In this document: positions 45,673-57,211 of the stretch, piece by piece
Position numbering within the stretch: the first letter of the stretch is position 1
Layout of the letters: every line of letters starts with the position of its first letter
Source: Gymnopus androsaceus JB14
Taxonomy: Eukaryota > Basidiomycota > Agaricomycetes > Agaricales > Omphalotaceae
Direction: 5' to 3'
Assembly (NCBI GenBank): GCA_009733575.1
Contig: ML769423.1
Coordinates: 186,001 to 250,000 of the forward strand
DNA: 64,000 nucleotides
Made by a program: the position numbers and the translations under genes
The notes under the pieces: generated by a model
Told to the model about the DNA's origin: nothing
The model's database searches: none
Seen by the model: only the letters and a program-made list of their open reading frames with translations

Positions 45673-47296
45673 CCTGGACGATGAAGTGCTCTCGCTCATA
45701 CGTCCAGGACAGGTGCGTTTTGTAGTATTGCTGTATTATTCCACTCAACTGTGCATCGTCGCTTTCCTATTATTATCTTTCGATGACCGGCGGGAATTGA
45801 TGTAGAATGTTGACTAGGAGTGTCTATGTTGCGAGCGGGATTTTGACGAGGAGAGAGGGATGCGCCGTGAGTCATTATTGATCCACCTATCGAGACGTAA
45901 CAATATTGCTTTCTCTGCACGGACTCGAATCGTATCCTTTGCGCTGCGGGACGTACCCATATATATCACGTTTCGAAATGCTTACTGGACTCTGGATGGT
46001 ATCGATGAGTATTCATGTTCTTCTACATTAGAAGTTTGAGTGAGATTACCTTAGGTTCCATTTCATGACCTCGCTGTAGAGCGCTGAATATTGAACATTG
46101 TGATTCGTTCTAACGAGGTGAGCTGGTGTTACTTTTACTGTTGTCCACCAGGGCAATTATCTTTTTTCGTATACTACAGTAATAAGAGGGTAGAGTTTCT
46201 TATCGACTCGTTCCTTCTCACAGATGTTTGTTCCTATCCACTTGGCAATTTGTTCAACTCCTACAAGTAGTATACAGTAAGGGACTCGGACCCACGTTAA
46301 GTAGTTTCATTGCATCTCGTACATTATTTACCATTTCACAACAATTGAAGACATCTAGCTAACATTCCGGGGATTATTTGAGAGCGCTGGATAGCATAGG
46401 TGTGATTCAAAACAAAGACGACGATCCATGGTGCACCATTTCATCTAAACCTTTCTCCTTCGATGCTTTCTGCAATTGGTCTGGATCAAATAACAGGCGT
46501 TTTTCATGTGGCCTTCCGAGTGGATCTTAAAGGACTGACGCTTTATTCACGGATAAGGCGCTTTGAGTTCTTTGCGAAACTTGGGATAGATTCACCAAAT
46601 ACCGGTGCATCAGTATACTCTGCTGGGTCGACAGATAGTAACTTGATAAGTTTGACCTGTGGAAATAAGCAACGGAGGGGGTCGAGTAACAAGGCTCGAG
46701 CGAAGTGATTGTATCTTTCGGTACATTCCTGACGAGAAGTAGTCCGCAGAAAGCATGTAGCGAGTGACCATGACATGGACAGAGCGGGCTCGCTGGGATC
46801 TGGTACAGCAATCACATTCGAAAGCAGCGCAAAATAAATGTTCAATAAAGCTGCGAGGGCAAGCTGCCGGTCTTCCACAACATGTCCTGCAATTTCTCGA
46901 AGCTTGGTTTTAGCAGGAGCCACAGAAAACTTGTTCAGATACGTATTCGGCGTGCTAACTGTCGGTACTTTCTAGGGAGATATGGTCGGGATTTTCAGCA
47001 CAGATTCACTCGGCTAGTATCGCAAACTCGATGAATTCCTGGGGAACGAATTTTCAAAACAGTGCAGAATAACGAGCGTTGTCATGTCGAGCGACCAAGC
47101 AAGTCAAGTACGTGTTTACAGCAGAGAGGCAAGAACCGTAGAAGACTGTAGAGCAACTTGAATCGTTCGAGTGGGCCACATAAATAAATATATAGATGCC
47201 GGCATAGTCCATAGAGTATTATGTGATAGATGTAGTATCCAGAGCGCGCGTGAAACAGGAAAACCAGGTATAAAGAATGGTATGGGTCGTATGTTA
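45673..47296. other. Long intergenic region with one orphan frame
   Basis: No known gene is recognised over 1.6 kb apart from the orphan frame listed separately. The first part is likely the RBM25-like 3' UTR and the last part the 3' UTR of the SH3 gene. Confidence 0.4.
46543..46923 (-). CDS. Orphan open frame of 126 codons
   Basis: ATG-initiated (MAPAKTKLREIAGHVVED), uninterrupted, with a helical hydrophobic segment (LALAALLNIYFALLSNVIAV) and ending FAKNSKRLIRE. I recognise no family, motif or signal peptide. It sits alone in a long intergenic region, so it could be a lineage-specific gene, part of a longer spliced gene or a chance frame. Confidence 0.25.
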   Translation of the reverse strand: MAPAKTKLREIAGHVVEDRQLALAALLNIYFALLSNVIAVPDPSEPALSMSWSLATCFLRTTSRQECTERYNHFARALLLDPLRCLFPQVKLIKLLSVDPAEYTDAPVFGESIPSFAKNSKRLIRE

Positions 47297-48143
47297 TCAA
47301 AAGATGGCTCTGACAAGACCACCGCCAATAGCAGAACCTGGATTGTGCTCAATCAGAAAGGGAGGACAGACAGTGAAGGAGAATATAGACGGACCTGCAC
47401 CAAATCCAACACCACCAGCAGCCGAGTGAGCCATGGTGTTCCCGTACTTGCCATACTTACTCTTCTTCTGTTCTTGACCAGCAATGTCTGTTGAACGCAA
47501 CATCAGCACGAGAACCTGGAATGGGACAAAAGGCGGCAATACTGTACCTGCTTGCAAGCCAACATTATTCACCGGTACATTTGGGGGAGGAGCATTGGCA
47601 CTTTGGTGTGCAGCAGCAAAAGGTCTGTAAGCTGGCTTTTCCTTGGCAGCACTGAATGCAGGCGGCAAAGTCCTTCCGTTAGTGGCAGGTGCGGGCGTAG
47701 GCATAGCAGCAGCGGAAGGTGAAGCGACCTTCTCAACGTATGAGGAGGGAAAGAGTGCTTGGCGTCCATTGATCTTTCCAGTCCACCAATCAGGGTTGGT
47801 TTCTTCAACAATCTCAATCATATCGCCAGCAGAGAACGAGAGATCGGCGGCATCCTAGAAGAGAGATCAGTAACGTCAAACGATTCAGAAATACGAATCT
47901 GCTCACAGCACCGTCTTCGTTGTATCCCCAGGTAGCTTTCGCCATGACAGGCTGCATCTTTCGTGCAAAAGGTGTAGGCATTGCAGGAGCAGCTCCCGGG
48001 CTAACATTGTTGAGTTTGCTCAGAAAGGCAGAAGCATCGGATCTAGGCAAATAGTTCTGAGAGACGAGGAATTCTACATTTTGCTGAACCTGCGAGACAA
48101 CATGAGCGAGAAGAGCGTCAGTCTCAGGATTAGCGGCAGTCAT
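47297..48143 (-). CDS. SH3-domain protein (Lsb1/Pin3-like)
   Basis: Start at 48143 ([18 protein letters not shown]). A helical N-terminus is followed by one SH3 domain spread over an intron: [11 protein letters not shown], then [35 protein letters not shown] Pro/Ala-rich linker leads to a glycine-rich tail ([16 protein letters not shown] and [13 protein letters not shown]) typical of the fungal Lsb family, which binds Las17/WASP and regulates actin patches. The last intron is 3n long with no stop, so the genomic frame also reads through it. Splicing gives the conserved GAGSAIGGG ending. Clean frame. Confidence 0.88.
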
Positions 48144-48223
48144 GGTGGTTAGAGACAAAGAGACGAAGGCGGTGCCGACGGCCCGTTACAGTTTATTTTC
48201 CTTTTCTCTCTCTTACCGCCAAC

Positions 48224-49605
48224 ATGCCTGGCACACATCTGCTTCCTCCAAATCTTCTCAAACTTTTTGCACCAAGACCGCCTCTACCTTATGCTCGTCC
48301 CATTGACCGTGATATTAATCGTATAAGGTCGAAAACGGTCTCTGGTGTTGGTTCCATTATCGTAGCGCTGAAGGAAGCTGCGACTGAGAATCTTGTCGCT
48401 GGAGAATCCATGGAAGAAGGCGAAGAACCTGCTTTTACCCATGCCGAAGAGGTTAAAAGGCAAATTCGTCGAGAGGAGAGGAAAAACAAAAGAACGGAAG
48501 AGTTCAAAACGGCCAAGGAAACTTGTACGTGTCATTTTCAATACCTTGATTTTTTGTGCTCGACTAACTTTTAACTCATAGACAAACCAGCGGACGATCC
48601 AGAGGCTGCTGGAGATCCCTACAAAACACTCTTCATCTCTCGTCTGGTGTGTATTTCTGCTTATCTTTTTAATTCATTTATTGACTCGGGATTTAGCATA
48701 AAAATGCAACGGAAAATGACTTGCGACGTGAATTTGAGACATATGGAACTATCGAAAGAGTAAGGATTGTCCGCGACAAAAAAACTCGTAGTCGGGGGTA
48801 TGCGTTTGTGGTATACGAACGTGAACGTGATATGAAGGGTTTGTTGGTTTCATTTGCTTCTTTTTTCCTCCTTATCCATCTATTTTACCATTTCAGCCGC
48901 CTACAAAGAATCCGATGGTCTTCAAATAATGGGCAAGCGTATTCTCGTCGATGTTGAACGTGGCAGAACAGTCCGAGGCTGGAAGCCTCGAAGGCTCGGC
49001 GGAGGCCTAGGAGGCCGCCCAAAACGAGTCGAGCCAGTAGTCGTTGCTCCACGTCCTATAGGAGGAGCAGAAGGAGGAGGAGGAGGAGGAGGGGGAAGGG
49101 GAGGCTTCCGTGGATCCTTTGGTGGAGGGGATAGAGGCCGTGGTTTCGGTGATCGTGGGGGTTTCCGAGGTGGTAGAGGTGGTTTCCGTGGCGGAGGCGG
49201 CAATTTTGGAGACCGCGGTGGTGGAGGTGGGGGTTTCAGAGGCGGGTTCGGTGGAGGTGGAGGTGACTCTGGCTTCCGAGGTGACAACGGGTACAGGGGT
49301 AGGGACTTTGGTGGAGGGGGAGGAAACTTCAGGTAATGTTATCTTTCAGCTATCTTTTCCTTTATGCTGATGTCGTGTGCAGGGGTGGTAGAGGCGGAGG
49401 TATCGGTTATGGCGGTAATGGATTCGATGGGCCGCCGCCCTCAAATGGTTATGGCCCTCCGGGTGGCAATTTCAACGGTCCACCGCCACCAAGCAATGGA
49501 CCAGGATACGGTCCTCCTGGAGGTGGGTATCGCGGTGGAGATCTCAAGAGGAGCGGAGAAGGTTTCGATGACAGGGGAAGTGATTTCAAAAGACCCCGCT
49601 ACTGA
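48224..49605 (+). CDS. SNP1: U1 snRNP 70-kDa protein
   Basis: Start at 48224 ([20 protein letters not shown]), the U1-70K N-terminus that contacts the Sm ring and U1C, with [20 protein letters not shown] entering the RRM. RNP1 is [11 protein letters not shown]. Then [20 protein letters not shown] with [17 protein letters not shown], highly characteristic of U1-70K. The rest is an RGG/Gly-rich tail containing runs of glycine encoded by GGA repeats (about 49070-49100), in place of the RS tail of animals. It ends SDFKRPRY with TGA at 49605. It binds stem-loop I of U1 snRNA. Five exons with no frame break. Confidence 0.95.
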
Positions 49606-50107
49606 TAGTGGAAACCCTTTTCAGCACATTTTTGTTCAAGCTTTTCGCAGTTTGTATCTTTAGGTTGAGTATCATCTCTCTGGTGGGCTCATTTCTTTGG
49701 TTTTTTTTTTTTTGTTCGTACAAGCCTTTCCGACTGTAAGTATGTTCATTTTTCGTCGATGGACATTATGTATTCGGGACAGGCAAGTATACATACGGTA
49801 AACCCTTAATTTTATTGTGCTTAACTTTGTGGAACTGCTCGTATCTGTATTTTCCTGTTGTCCTCCGCTATACCATAATTGTTTTGCAAAATGGAAGGGT
49901 CGTAAGTCACTCGTGTATGAGGTTGGTATTGGTTTTCAATTGGGGGTTTTCTACCCAACTGCAAGAAATAACTGTGTCCAAAGGAACGTACAAATCTGAA
50001 TCAATGAATGTCTACATAACAGTAAAGAAAAGAGCAGAGTTACACTCAAGAAATGAGCGCGCGCCAATTTCCACGGTTCACCCGCAACTCGACGCGCGAA
50101 ACGCGAC
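49606..50107. other. Intergenic between U1-70K and DBP6
   Basis: This contains the U1-70K 3' UTR (with a long T run near 49700) and the DBP6 upstream region. No other feature is recognised. Confidence 0.45.
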
Positions 50108-52737
50108 ATGGAAGCTGTAGCTGCAGCCGCGGCCAAGGTACTGTAACTCAATTCCATCGAAAGATTGTCATAATCCCAATCCTCCCGTACTCTACATAGG
50201 ACAAAGACAAAACCAAAGCCAAACAACGCTATCTGAAGCGAAAGAAGGAACGGCGGAAGGTCAATAAAAAATCGAAACCGAAACCGAAACTGAGACTGCA
50301 TCGGTGTCTGGACAGCAGGATGATGCAGAGAGGAGGAGGAGGAGAGGAGGAAGAACCCGAATCCGGTGTAGAAGAAGAAGTAGAAGAAGAACCACCCACA
50401 AAAAAACGCAAAATATCTATCGAACCAGCCACACAGGACTCTACTCCTGCTCCTGCTCCTACTGTTTCTACTCCTGCTGTTTCTGCACCGCTCACGCTCC
50501 CCACCTTCCCCCTCCCCGCTCTCCCCAACCCGCCTTCCAAATCCACACTCGCGCTGCAAGGTCTAGACAGGGCTTTGGTAAATGCTGAGATCGTTCCTGC
50601 GTCGAGGACGGTTTCTATTGTAGATACAGATGCAGACAGAGACCAAGGGACTGGGGGAACGCATCTCGGTTTCAGTGAAAAGATGCGGAAACGGTTAGTA
50701 GATTTAGGTATTACTGAGCTTTTTGCAGGTATGAACTAATCGACTTCATGCACTTCTGATTCTGATTCTTCGTTTTATTTCCTAGTCCAAACCTCTCTCC
50801 TCCCGTTCCTCCTCCCCTTCTCACCCCTATCCAAGGCATTATACCAACCCTACAACCCTCCCCCGGACGTCTGCGTCTCTGCACCGACGGGAAGCGGGAA
50901 GACGCTTGCTTATGCTGTTCCTATTGTCGAGGTATGCATGCATATCCATATCTAAATATCACTTGTTCTTGTACGTTGATTTTGACTGCTTGGTGTATAT
51001 GGTAGATCCTTTCCTCGCGTATAGTAACGCGTCTACGCGCACTTGTTGTTCTACCAACGCGGGATTTGGTTCTTCAAGTTCGTGAAACGTTCGAGGCCAT
51101 CAGCAAGGGTCGGGGATTGAAGGTACGTTCCACCTCGCTCAACTTACACGACTTTTGGTTATGATTATGGTAGATTGGAACGGCCACAGGCCAACATTCC
51201 TTCTCTCATGAACAAGCGCAGCTTGTTGGGGACCACTTTACAAGGTAATTCAATCCTTTACCTATCATATTATCTTGTGTGTGTTTACTTGATATAATTA
51301 GTCTTCAAGGCGGATCCAGCAAAATCGATATTTTGATATGTACACCGGGACGGCTGATGGATCATCTCAAGGAGACGAGAAATTTTTCTCTGCAACATTT
51401 GCGGTTTTTGGTTATAGATGAAGCGGATAGGCTTCTCGCTCAATCCTTCCAAGACTGGCTAGTCCAAGTCTTGCAAGCTACTCGGCCTCCGAAACCAGAA
51501 TTAAAATATACGTTGAACTATTTAGCGCGCGCCGCCGCCGCTCCTTCTGTTCCTCCTGTTCCCGACGCCCTCTCCCCATCCTTCCTCCACCTCGACACCG
51601 ATATCCCATCATTCATCACTGAACGAAAAGAATCATCATGTCAAAAACTCCTATTCTCAGCTACGCTTACTTGGGATCCGAGTAAAATCGCTGCATTGGG
51701 GCTACACGATCCAAAGTATTTTATTGTGCAGGGACAGCAGGGAGAGGGACGGGTTATGAAGGGAGGGAGAGATGAGGAAGAGAGTGGTGCTCTTCTGGAT
51801 GTTGTGATGGAGAAATTTAGTATGCCTGCGACGTTGAAGGTATGAACCATTCCCATTCACTCCTCTATTCTTGTTTCTCTGCCTCTCTACCCCGCTCTAA
51901 TTCTACTATAATTCACTCTACTGACTATCTTACCCTAGGAACACTTCCTAATCTGCACCACATACCAAAAACCCCTTGTCTTTTTCCATCTTGTGCATTC
52001 GAAGCACATACTCAACCCCAACGACGCTGTTCTGGTGTTCACAAAATCCGCAGAATCGACGGAGAGGCTTGTGAGGTTGTTTGGATTTTTGAGGGAGGCG
52101 ATTGAGGAGGCGCGCGCGCGCGCGCAGGTATTGGAATTGGATTCGAGTACAAACACGAACATCGTCGTTCAAGCATATTCAAGTGACCTGGCAGCCGCAG
52201 AGCGGAAATCGATCCTGGAAAAGTTTAAAGCAAGGGAAATTCATATGTATGTAGTTTCGTATATGTATGGGGAATGTCTCTTTACTGACGTTTTTCTTTC
52301 TCTAGCCTCGTCTGTTCAGACCTAATCTCCCGCGGAATAGACATCAGCCATGTCTCCCATGTGGTGAGCTACGATGCACCGGTTGATATGAGGAAATACG
52401 TGCATCGTGTGGGGAGGACGGCGAGAGCTGGGAGAGAAGGTGATGCGTGGACTTTGGTTGAGGAACAGGAGGTATGTGTGTATGTCTCGTTCGTTCATTC
52501 ATTGATCTTCGCTCCATATTACTTAGGCTCGACATTTCAAAATCATGATGAAAGACGCCAAACATCTTTCGGATGTGAAGAGATTGAGGATTGGGGAGCA
52601 GGAGTTTGCGCCGTTAGTTCCACATTATGAGGTATGTGCAAAATCCATCCTGGGCCATTCAGCTTGGCTGATTTCCTTGCCTCTTACCTACATAGACGGC
52701 GTTATCAAAATTAAAAGCGATGTACTCTCGGTCATAG
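50108..52737 (+). CDS. DBP6: DEAD-box RNA helicase Dbp6/DDX51-like
   Basis: Start at 50108 ([16 protein letters not shown]), then a basic/acidic disordered N-terminus. Helicase motifs in order: motif I APTGSGKT, Ia PTRDL, Ib [56 protein letters not shown]. The long insertion between II and III and the start [18 protein letters not shown] are of the Dbp6 type, a nucleolar helicase of early pre-60S assembly. About nine introns. A (GC)8 run at about 52110-52126 in the coding sequence encodes ARARAQ. In the N-terminal 60 codons a neighbouring frame ([20 protein letters not shown]) looks more protein-like, so two compensating indels there are possible. Confidence 0.92.
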
Positions 52738-53082
52738 CTATTAGCAGTAAATCTGAAGCATGTCGTTGTATCGTCGTATCGTACTGCCTTCAAAACGTCG
52801 CGTGAGGCACAAACCTTGGTTAGCATCGCGGATATGAGGAGGTATATTATAGAGGCTTGTAATTCTCAGTATGCAGTGGGTTAAAGAAGATAAAGACATT
52901 AAACCCAGACTGTACAACGAATGTTTTACCTAGGGAAATAGCAAGCCATATCTTATCCGTGCGTCGCAGCCCAAAACCCTACCAAATTGTCCGAATTATA
53001 AACTCGGTGAGATGTCCTGCACGGGAAGCACAGATTCAGCCAGAAGCAATAGCCGTCCAATACGTGCTCTCATATACATATT
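52738..53082. other. Convergent 3' intergenic region
   Basis: DBP6 and PIG-U end toward each other. No feature is recognised. Confidence 0.45.
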
Positions 53083-54877
53083 CTACTGCTGTGTAACAAC
53101 TTCCTTTTCTTCCCCTCTCTCATCAACACCTTCTACACCGCCAACAGCGATCCTCAATCCCGCCCAACACGCATCCACCAAGGCCAACCCTCCGGAACAC
53201 GCTCCGACCTGGATGTAAGTTAGTTCCATCATAGACATCAAACATCGAAAATTAGACAGAGCTCGTCTTTGCGAACGCGCAATCGCATCTATAGTCACAT
53301 ATATGACTAGACACTCACCAACGTAGTCGCATAATAGAAATTTGCATTTCCAGTCCCATGAGAGAGCCAGAGGTGCGCAAAGAGAGGTTGAAGGAGGAGC
53401 GCATGGAGAGAGGTGAGGAACGTTACAAGGGGATGGCGCAGGTCTGATGCATGGAAGAGCGTTAATATTAGTCGCTGTGTCTGCGATTACTGAAAACTTA
53501 CATTTGTAAACCTCTGGAAAAACACCCCACAATGCCATGAACAACCCTGGATCGGAGAGGGTAGGGTAGGGCTTAAACGTTGAGAGTATGCCAGTGAGGA
53601 TGAAGAATGCATAGAGAGGATCATGTCTATTTGGAGAGGAAAGGTTAGAGAAAAGAGATTACCAAGGTAGCAATCGAGAAGAAGAAATAGACGCACTGAA
53701 ACTTGATGCAGACCGGAGCGACGTACAACAATAGGTGAACCTATAAGGATATAGTTAGTCAGTGAAATACGAGCGAAATACGCTGACAACTCACCGAAAA
53801 CACCATCAGAAAGAATGGTCTGAAATGATCAAACATTTCGGTGAAAAAATACCACCATACACCTGGATTTGGGGTGAGATCTGGGAGGGTAAAGCTGCGT
53901 GCATTTACGGGGTACGGAGAATTGGTCAGTTGGCGAAAGCTCCAAAATACAGAAAATAGACGCGACGAACGCGTCAAAACTCACCTCGCACCCCAAGTTT
54001 GCCCCATCCATCCCGATCCAAAACCCACAACCAAACTCGATAAAAGCGTCAATAACGTCCAATACAGAAACCATTCTGCCAACAGTACCAGAATTGGCGT
54101 TGTCAACGTAGACTTGTTCTTCGTTCCCGGTACGAAGCCCCTTGGCGAAGCCAGCCGACTCCCTGGATCCTGACTCAGTATCAGCATCATTGTCGGAGGT
54201 AAGAGGATTAGGGTATCTGTGGATAGATGTGTACGGAGTGCGAGGAGAAGGAGGGAGCGGGATTTTGAACGGGATCTTTTTGAAGATACGACGCTTTCGT
54301 TTTCGGATTTTCCGCCTGGACCAGAACCACATGCTTCACAAGCCCACATAACCGCTCCCAACAGACACGCATTATCCAAGCTTGACGTGGAACGCGCAAG
54401 TGACGGGATGAATATACACGGATTTAGCATGTATATCGCTACGAGCAATGAATCTCTACTGGATTCCATTGTCAAACGCAAGCCCTGGCGTAGACGCCAT
54501 ATACCAATTAGAGCGTAGGCAGCAAAGGCATCCGCTACGGTAAATAAAATGGCGCAAAACAGTGGATTGGAGAATATTGAGATGGGAAGGAGCGAGGAGA
54601 GCGAAAGGTATAGCGGTGACTTTTATGGCGCATTAGTTGGTTGAAAAGTCGGAAACGATACCCTGCGTACATGTCTAAAAACACCGCCAGAATATGGATC
54701 TATTCCTCTCTTAAACAGATATATCCCTTCTTGAAGATTCAACCATGATGTTAGAGGTGAGCTGGAGCTGAGAAATCCTGCGGTGGAGGATACGCTAGAA
54801 GGAGATATCCAGTAGGCGAGAAGCGCGCGGAGGAGGATGCAGAGAGCAAGAGTATGTGTTGGTCTCAAGGAGAGCAT
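53083..54877 (-). CDS. GAB1: GPI transamidase subunit PIG-U/Gab1
   Basis: The start is the ATG at 54877 (MLSLRPTHTLALCILL). Codons upstream in frame contain no ATG. The protein is polytopic with about nine to ten hydrophobic segments. Diagnostic blocks are LQEGIYLFKRGIDPYSGG, IYMLNPCIFIPSLARSTS and NPGVWWYFFTEMFDHFRPFF, the last being the PIG-U signature, then a C-terminal GTGNANFYYATT. PIG-U is a multispan subunit of the ER GPI-transamidase that binds the GPI anchor. The lumenal loop after the third span is unusually rich in Ser/Arg (SSKRSRSKSRS). Several short introns; no frame break found. Confidence 0.9.
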
Positions 54878-55696
54878 GAAAAGTGCCTGCCGGTTTACAT
54901 TGGGCGCCAGAAACAAGCGCCGCTCTCAGGTTAGACCGGTCTCGGTAGAAGATGAATTCCTCTATATGACCGTGGCGGAAAGAGAGGGCAAACGGACAAC
55001 AAACAGATGCGGGAGCCTACGAATATGGTATTTCTTCGACTCGCCATGTAAGATCGAGTTCAAGTGAGTCACAATTTGAGTCACAATTTGGAGTCATTTC
55101 CACATAGTATTTCAAGCTGCACATTCTGACCTCTCCCAACTTCCTCGTCCTCGTCTGCAAAAAATCCAATCAAAGATGATATATTCAGAGCCCAAAGGCA
55201 AGGAGGATATAAACCAAAAGCTTGTAAATGGAGGCATACGATATGACTAGAGGGGATAAGTTACAACAAAAAATAGTAAGACGTTACTATAAATTATCCA
55301 ATATACATACACTGATTCTCTGATCAGAGAAAGTACCAAGCAATGGTGTCCTGAAAAAATTCACGCAGGAAACACGAGCGATATACAAAGCATACAGTCC
55401 GAAGAAAAAGGAAAAGGATGGAAACGCACGCAGGTTTAATGAGTGCGATCCTGAGCGGAGGAAGAAGAGCCCTCGAGGTAGAGCAGGTGCGACCCAGCCC
55501 TCCAAGCAAGCGTTCGCGAGGGAGATGAAAAAAATATGCATAAGATAACGGTAGAGAGCTCTAAAGGACGGCGGGACGAGTTCATATCCAAGTTCTGTGC
55601 AGAGTTCAATGTGCATTTCGAGTCAAGTTAATCTTCTATGGATGGGTCAGATTCAATTGTAGGTCATTTGGAAGCACATACCACGGCAACTAGACT
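54878..55696. other. Intergenic: PIG-U upstream region and MAF1 3' side
   Basis: No family is recognised. A 109-codon minus-strand frame (55287-55616, MHIELCTELGYELVPP) is hydrophobic in its middle but has no recognisable relatives and may be chance or MAF1 3' UTR. Confidence 0.4.
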
Positions 55697-57022
55697 CTAG
55701 TGCGATAGTCCTAGAGCTCTGGCACCAGCACCGGCCGCACCCTCCCAGCCCAGGAAGCGCTCCTTCTCCGTCAAGGAACCAGCATTGGTGGTAGGGAATT
55801 TGGTCGACACGGGACTACCGTCGCTTTCATCGGATTCAGAGAATTTGCGCCAGGGTCTACTGCGGCCAGCAGACGCATAAAGGCGATGAGTCGGCTCATT
55901 TCCATAAACAAAGTACTCCTCGTCAATAGGGCTTCTTAGCATGGAGCCCAAGGAGCGTTTCCGAGCCCAAACGGATACATATAGTATGCGTTTCTGCTTT
56001 CGGTTTAGGAAGAACCAATGCGAAGACCAAAGAAGACGGATTACTATTAGGGGATATCGGGATTTTGGTCGGAGATCGAGACCGGGTCGGTGACGAGGAA
56101 GACCGACGCGGGCGGTAGGATTCGTTGAAGGGAGATATTGGATTCGTAGAACTGGACAAGGCAGCGTCTCGAGGAGTGTTGGGTGTAGGTGTAGTAGAGC
56201 GTAGTTGTGTGTCGATGCTTATGTCCTCATCCAGAGCAAACACATGATCCTCTCCGAGCGAATATTCTTCAAATTCTTCTTCGAATTCCTCCTCATCATC
56301 AACCTCTCCTTCTCCCGCGTTGGGATCCTCTTCTGGCTCTGGAACGTATTCAAAGACTTCGCATTCGTCGAGCGGTCCAATGACGTCGTCGAGAAGCGCG
56401 TAGACTTCAGGATGTGTGCCAGAGATGACACTCGACGGGGCGAACGGGCTCTCTTTGACGAATTCGTAGGGGCTCTCCGGACTGCCCTGTGCTGCTCCAA
56501 AGCCTAAGCCTTGTGTTGCAGGGTATGCACCGTAGCCATCGTGGTAGGGGAGCCCGTTGAAGCTCTGCTCGCGAGCAAAGTAGTACTCAATGCGTTGAGT
56601 ATATGGGCACCAGATTCGAGATGAGTAAAGGATGAAGGCTTGACGGAATCAAAGGTATAGTCCGGGAAAGCTACATTGAGCGTAGCAATCAACAAATGCA
56701 AGGTTTTTCTGGACTGCGGTGAGCCAAGAGGTCCAAACGGAGTAGAAAGGGAAGAATGAGCTTGGGCAAGAAAGGAGTGAGGCGAAGAAGCTCCTTCTGT
56801 CGGAGAAGATTTGGAGCTTTCTTCGAGTGGATCGTATTTAATTCCTTCCAAGACACCCATGTTGTCCCAATAGACCTTTTCCAAATCCCTGAATAGTCGT
56901 TTGTCCCGCTTTATGTTCTTGCATGAATACGCCTCGAGTCTCACGGAGACGTTGCATTCTGGTCCTTGGTGTGAAAGCGAGGAGGCCAGTCCACTGAGAG
57001 AGGGCAGTTCGATGTATTTCAT
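55697..57022 (-). CDS. MAF1: Maf1, repressor of RNA polymerase III, two frame breaks
   Basis: Single-exon gene as read, starting at 57022 (MKYIELPSLSGLASSL). Box A is NVSVRLEAYSCKNIKRDKRL, then RKTLHLLIATLNVAFPDYTF. After an extended linker come box B/C: HPEVYALLDDVIGPLDECEV and LWSSHWFFLNRKQKRILYVS, then an unusual C-terminal extension (SPIDEEYFVYGNEPTHRLY). The linker between box A and box B has Ser/Arg clusters (RPRRSSSSPTRSRSPTK), plausible PKA/TORC1 phosphosites. The frame must lose a base (T run at 56577-56580, -1) before AREQSFNGLPY and gain one (about 56026-56036, +1) before LWSSHWFF. Maf1 shuttles to the nucleus and shuts down Pol III in stress. Confidence 0.92.
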
Positions 57023-57211
57023 GGTGTATGGAATGAAGTGGTTTTAGATAGGGTACTACATGTACAAAGCGCCGAACAAGGAAGCGCCACAGCATCATCT
57101 CACGGCCGCCGTCGTAGCACGTTCATCCAAATACAATCAACGTTCTAACTCTACTTCTATGTAGTGCGCATCTACACCAATCGTGTGTAGAGATTGACAC
57201 ACGTATCTCTA

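Noticed and set aside
48922..49287. Proline-rich minus-strand frame
   Set aside because: It is the antisense shadow of the glycine-rich RGG tail of U1-70K.
49951..50559. 202-codon minus-strand frame
   Set aside because: Antisense to the DBP6 N-terminus; low-complexity Arg/Phe/Ser composition with no family match.
53829..54332. 167-codon minus-strand frame
   Set aside because: Off-frame reading of PIG-U exons on the same strand; the PIG-U frame holds the conserved motifs.
5172..57022. Genome-wide programmed +1 ribosomal frameshifting
   Set aside because: The break sites share no slippery codon or stop context (for example GAT-C-GCG, TTT-C-GTT, CAA-T-GGA, AAA-C-CCT), and several lie in homopolymers, so consensus error is simpler.
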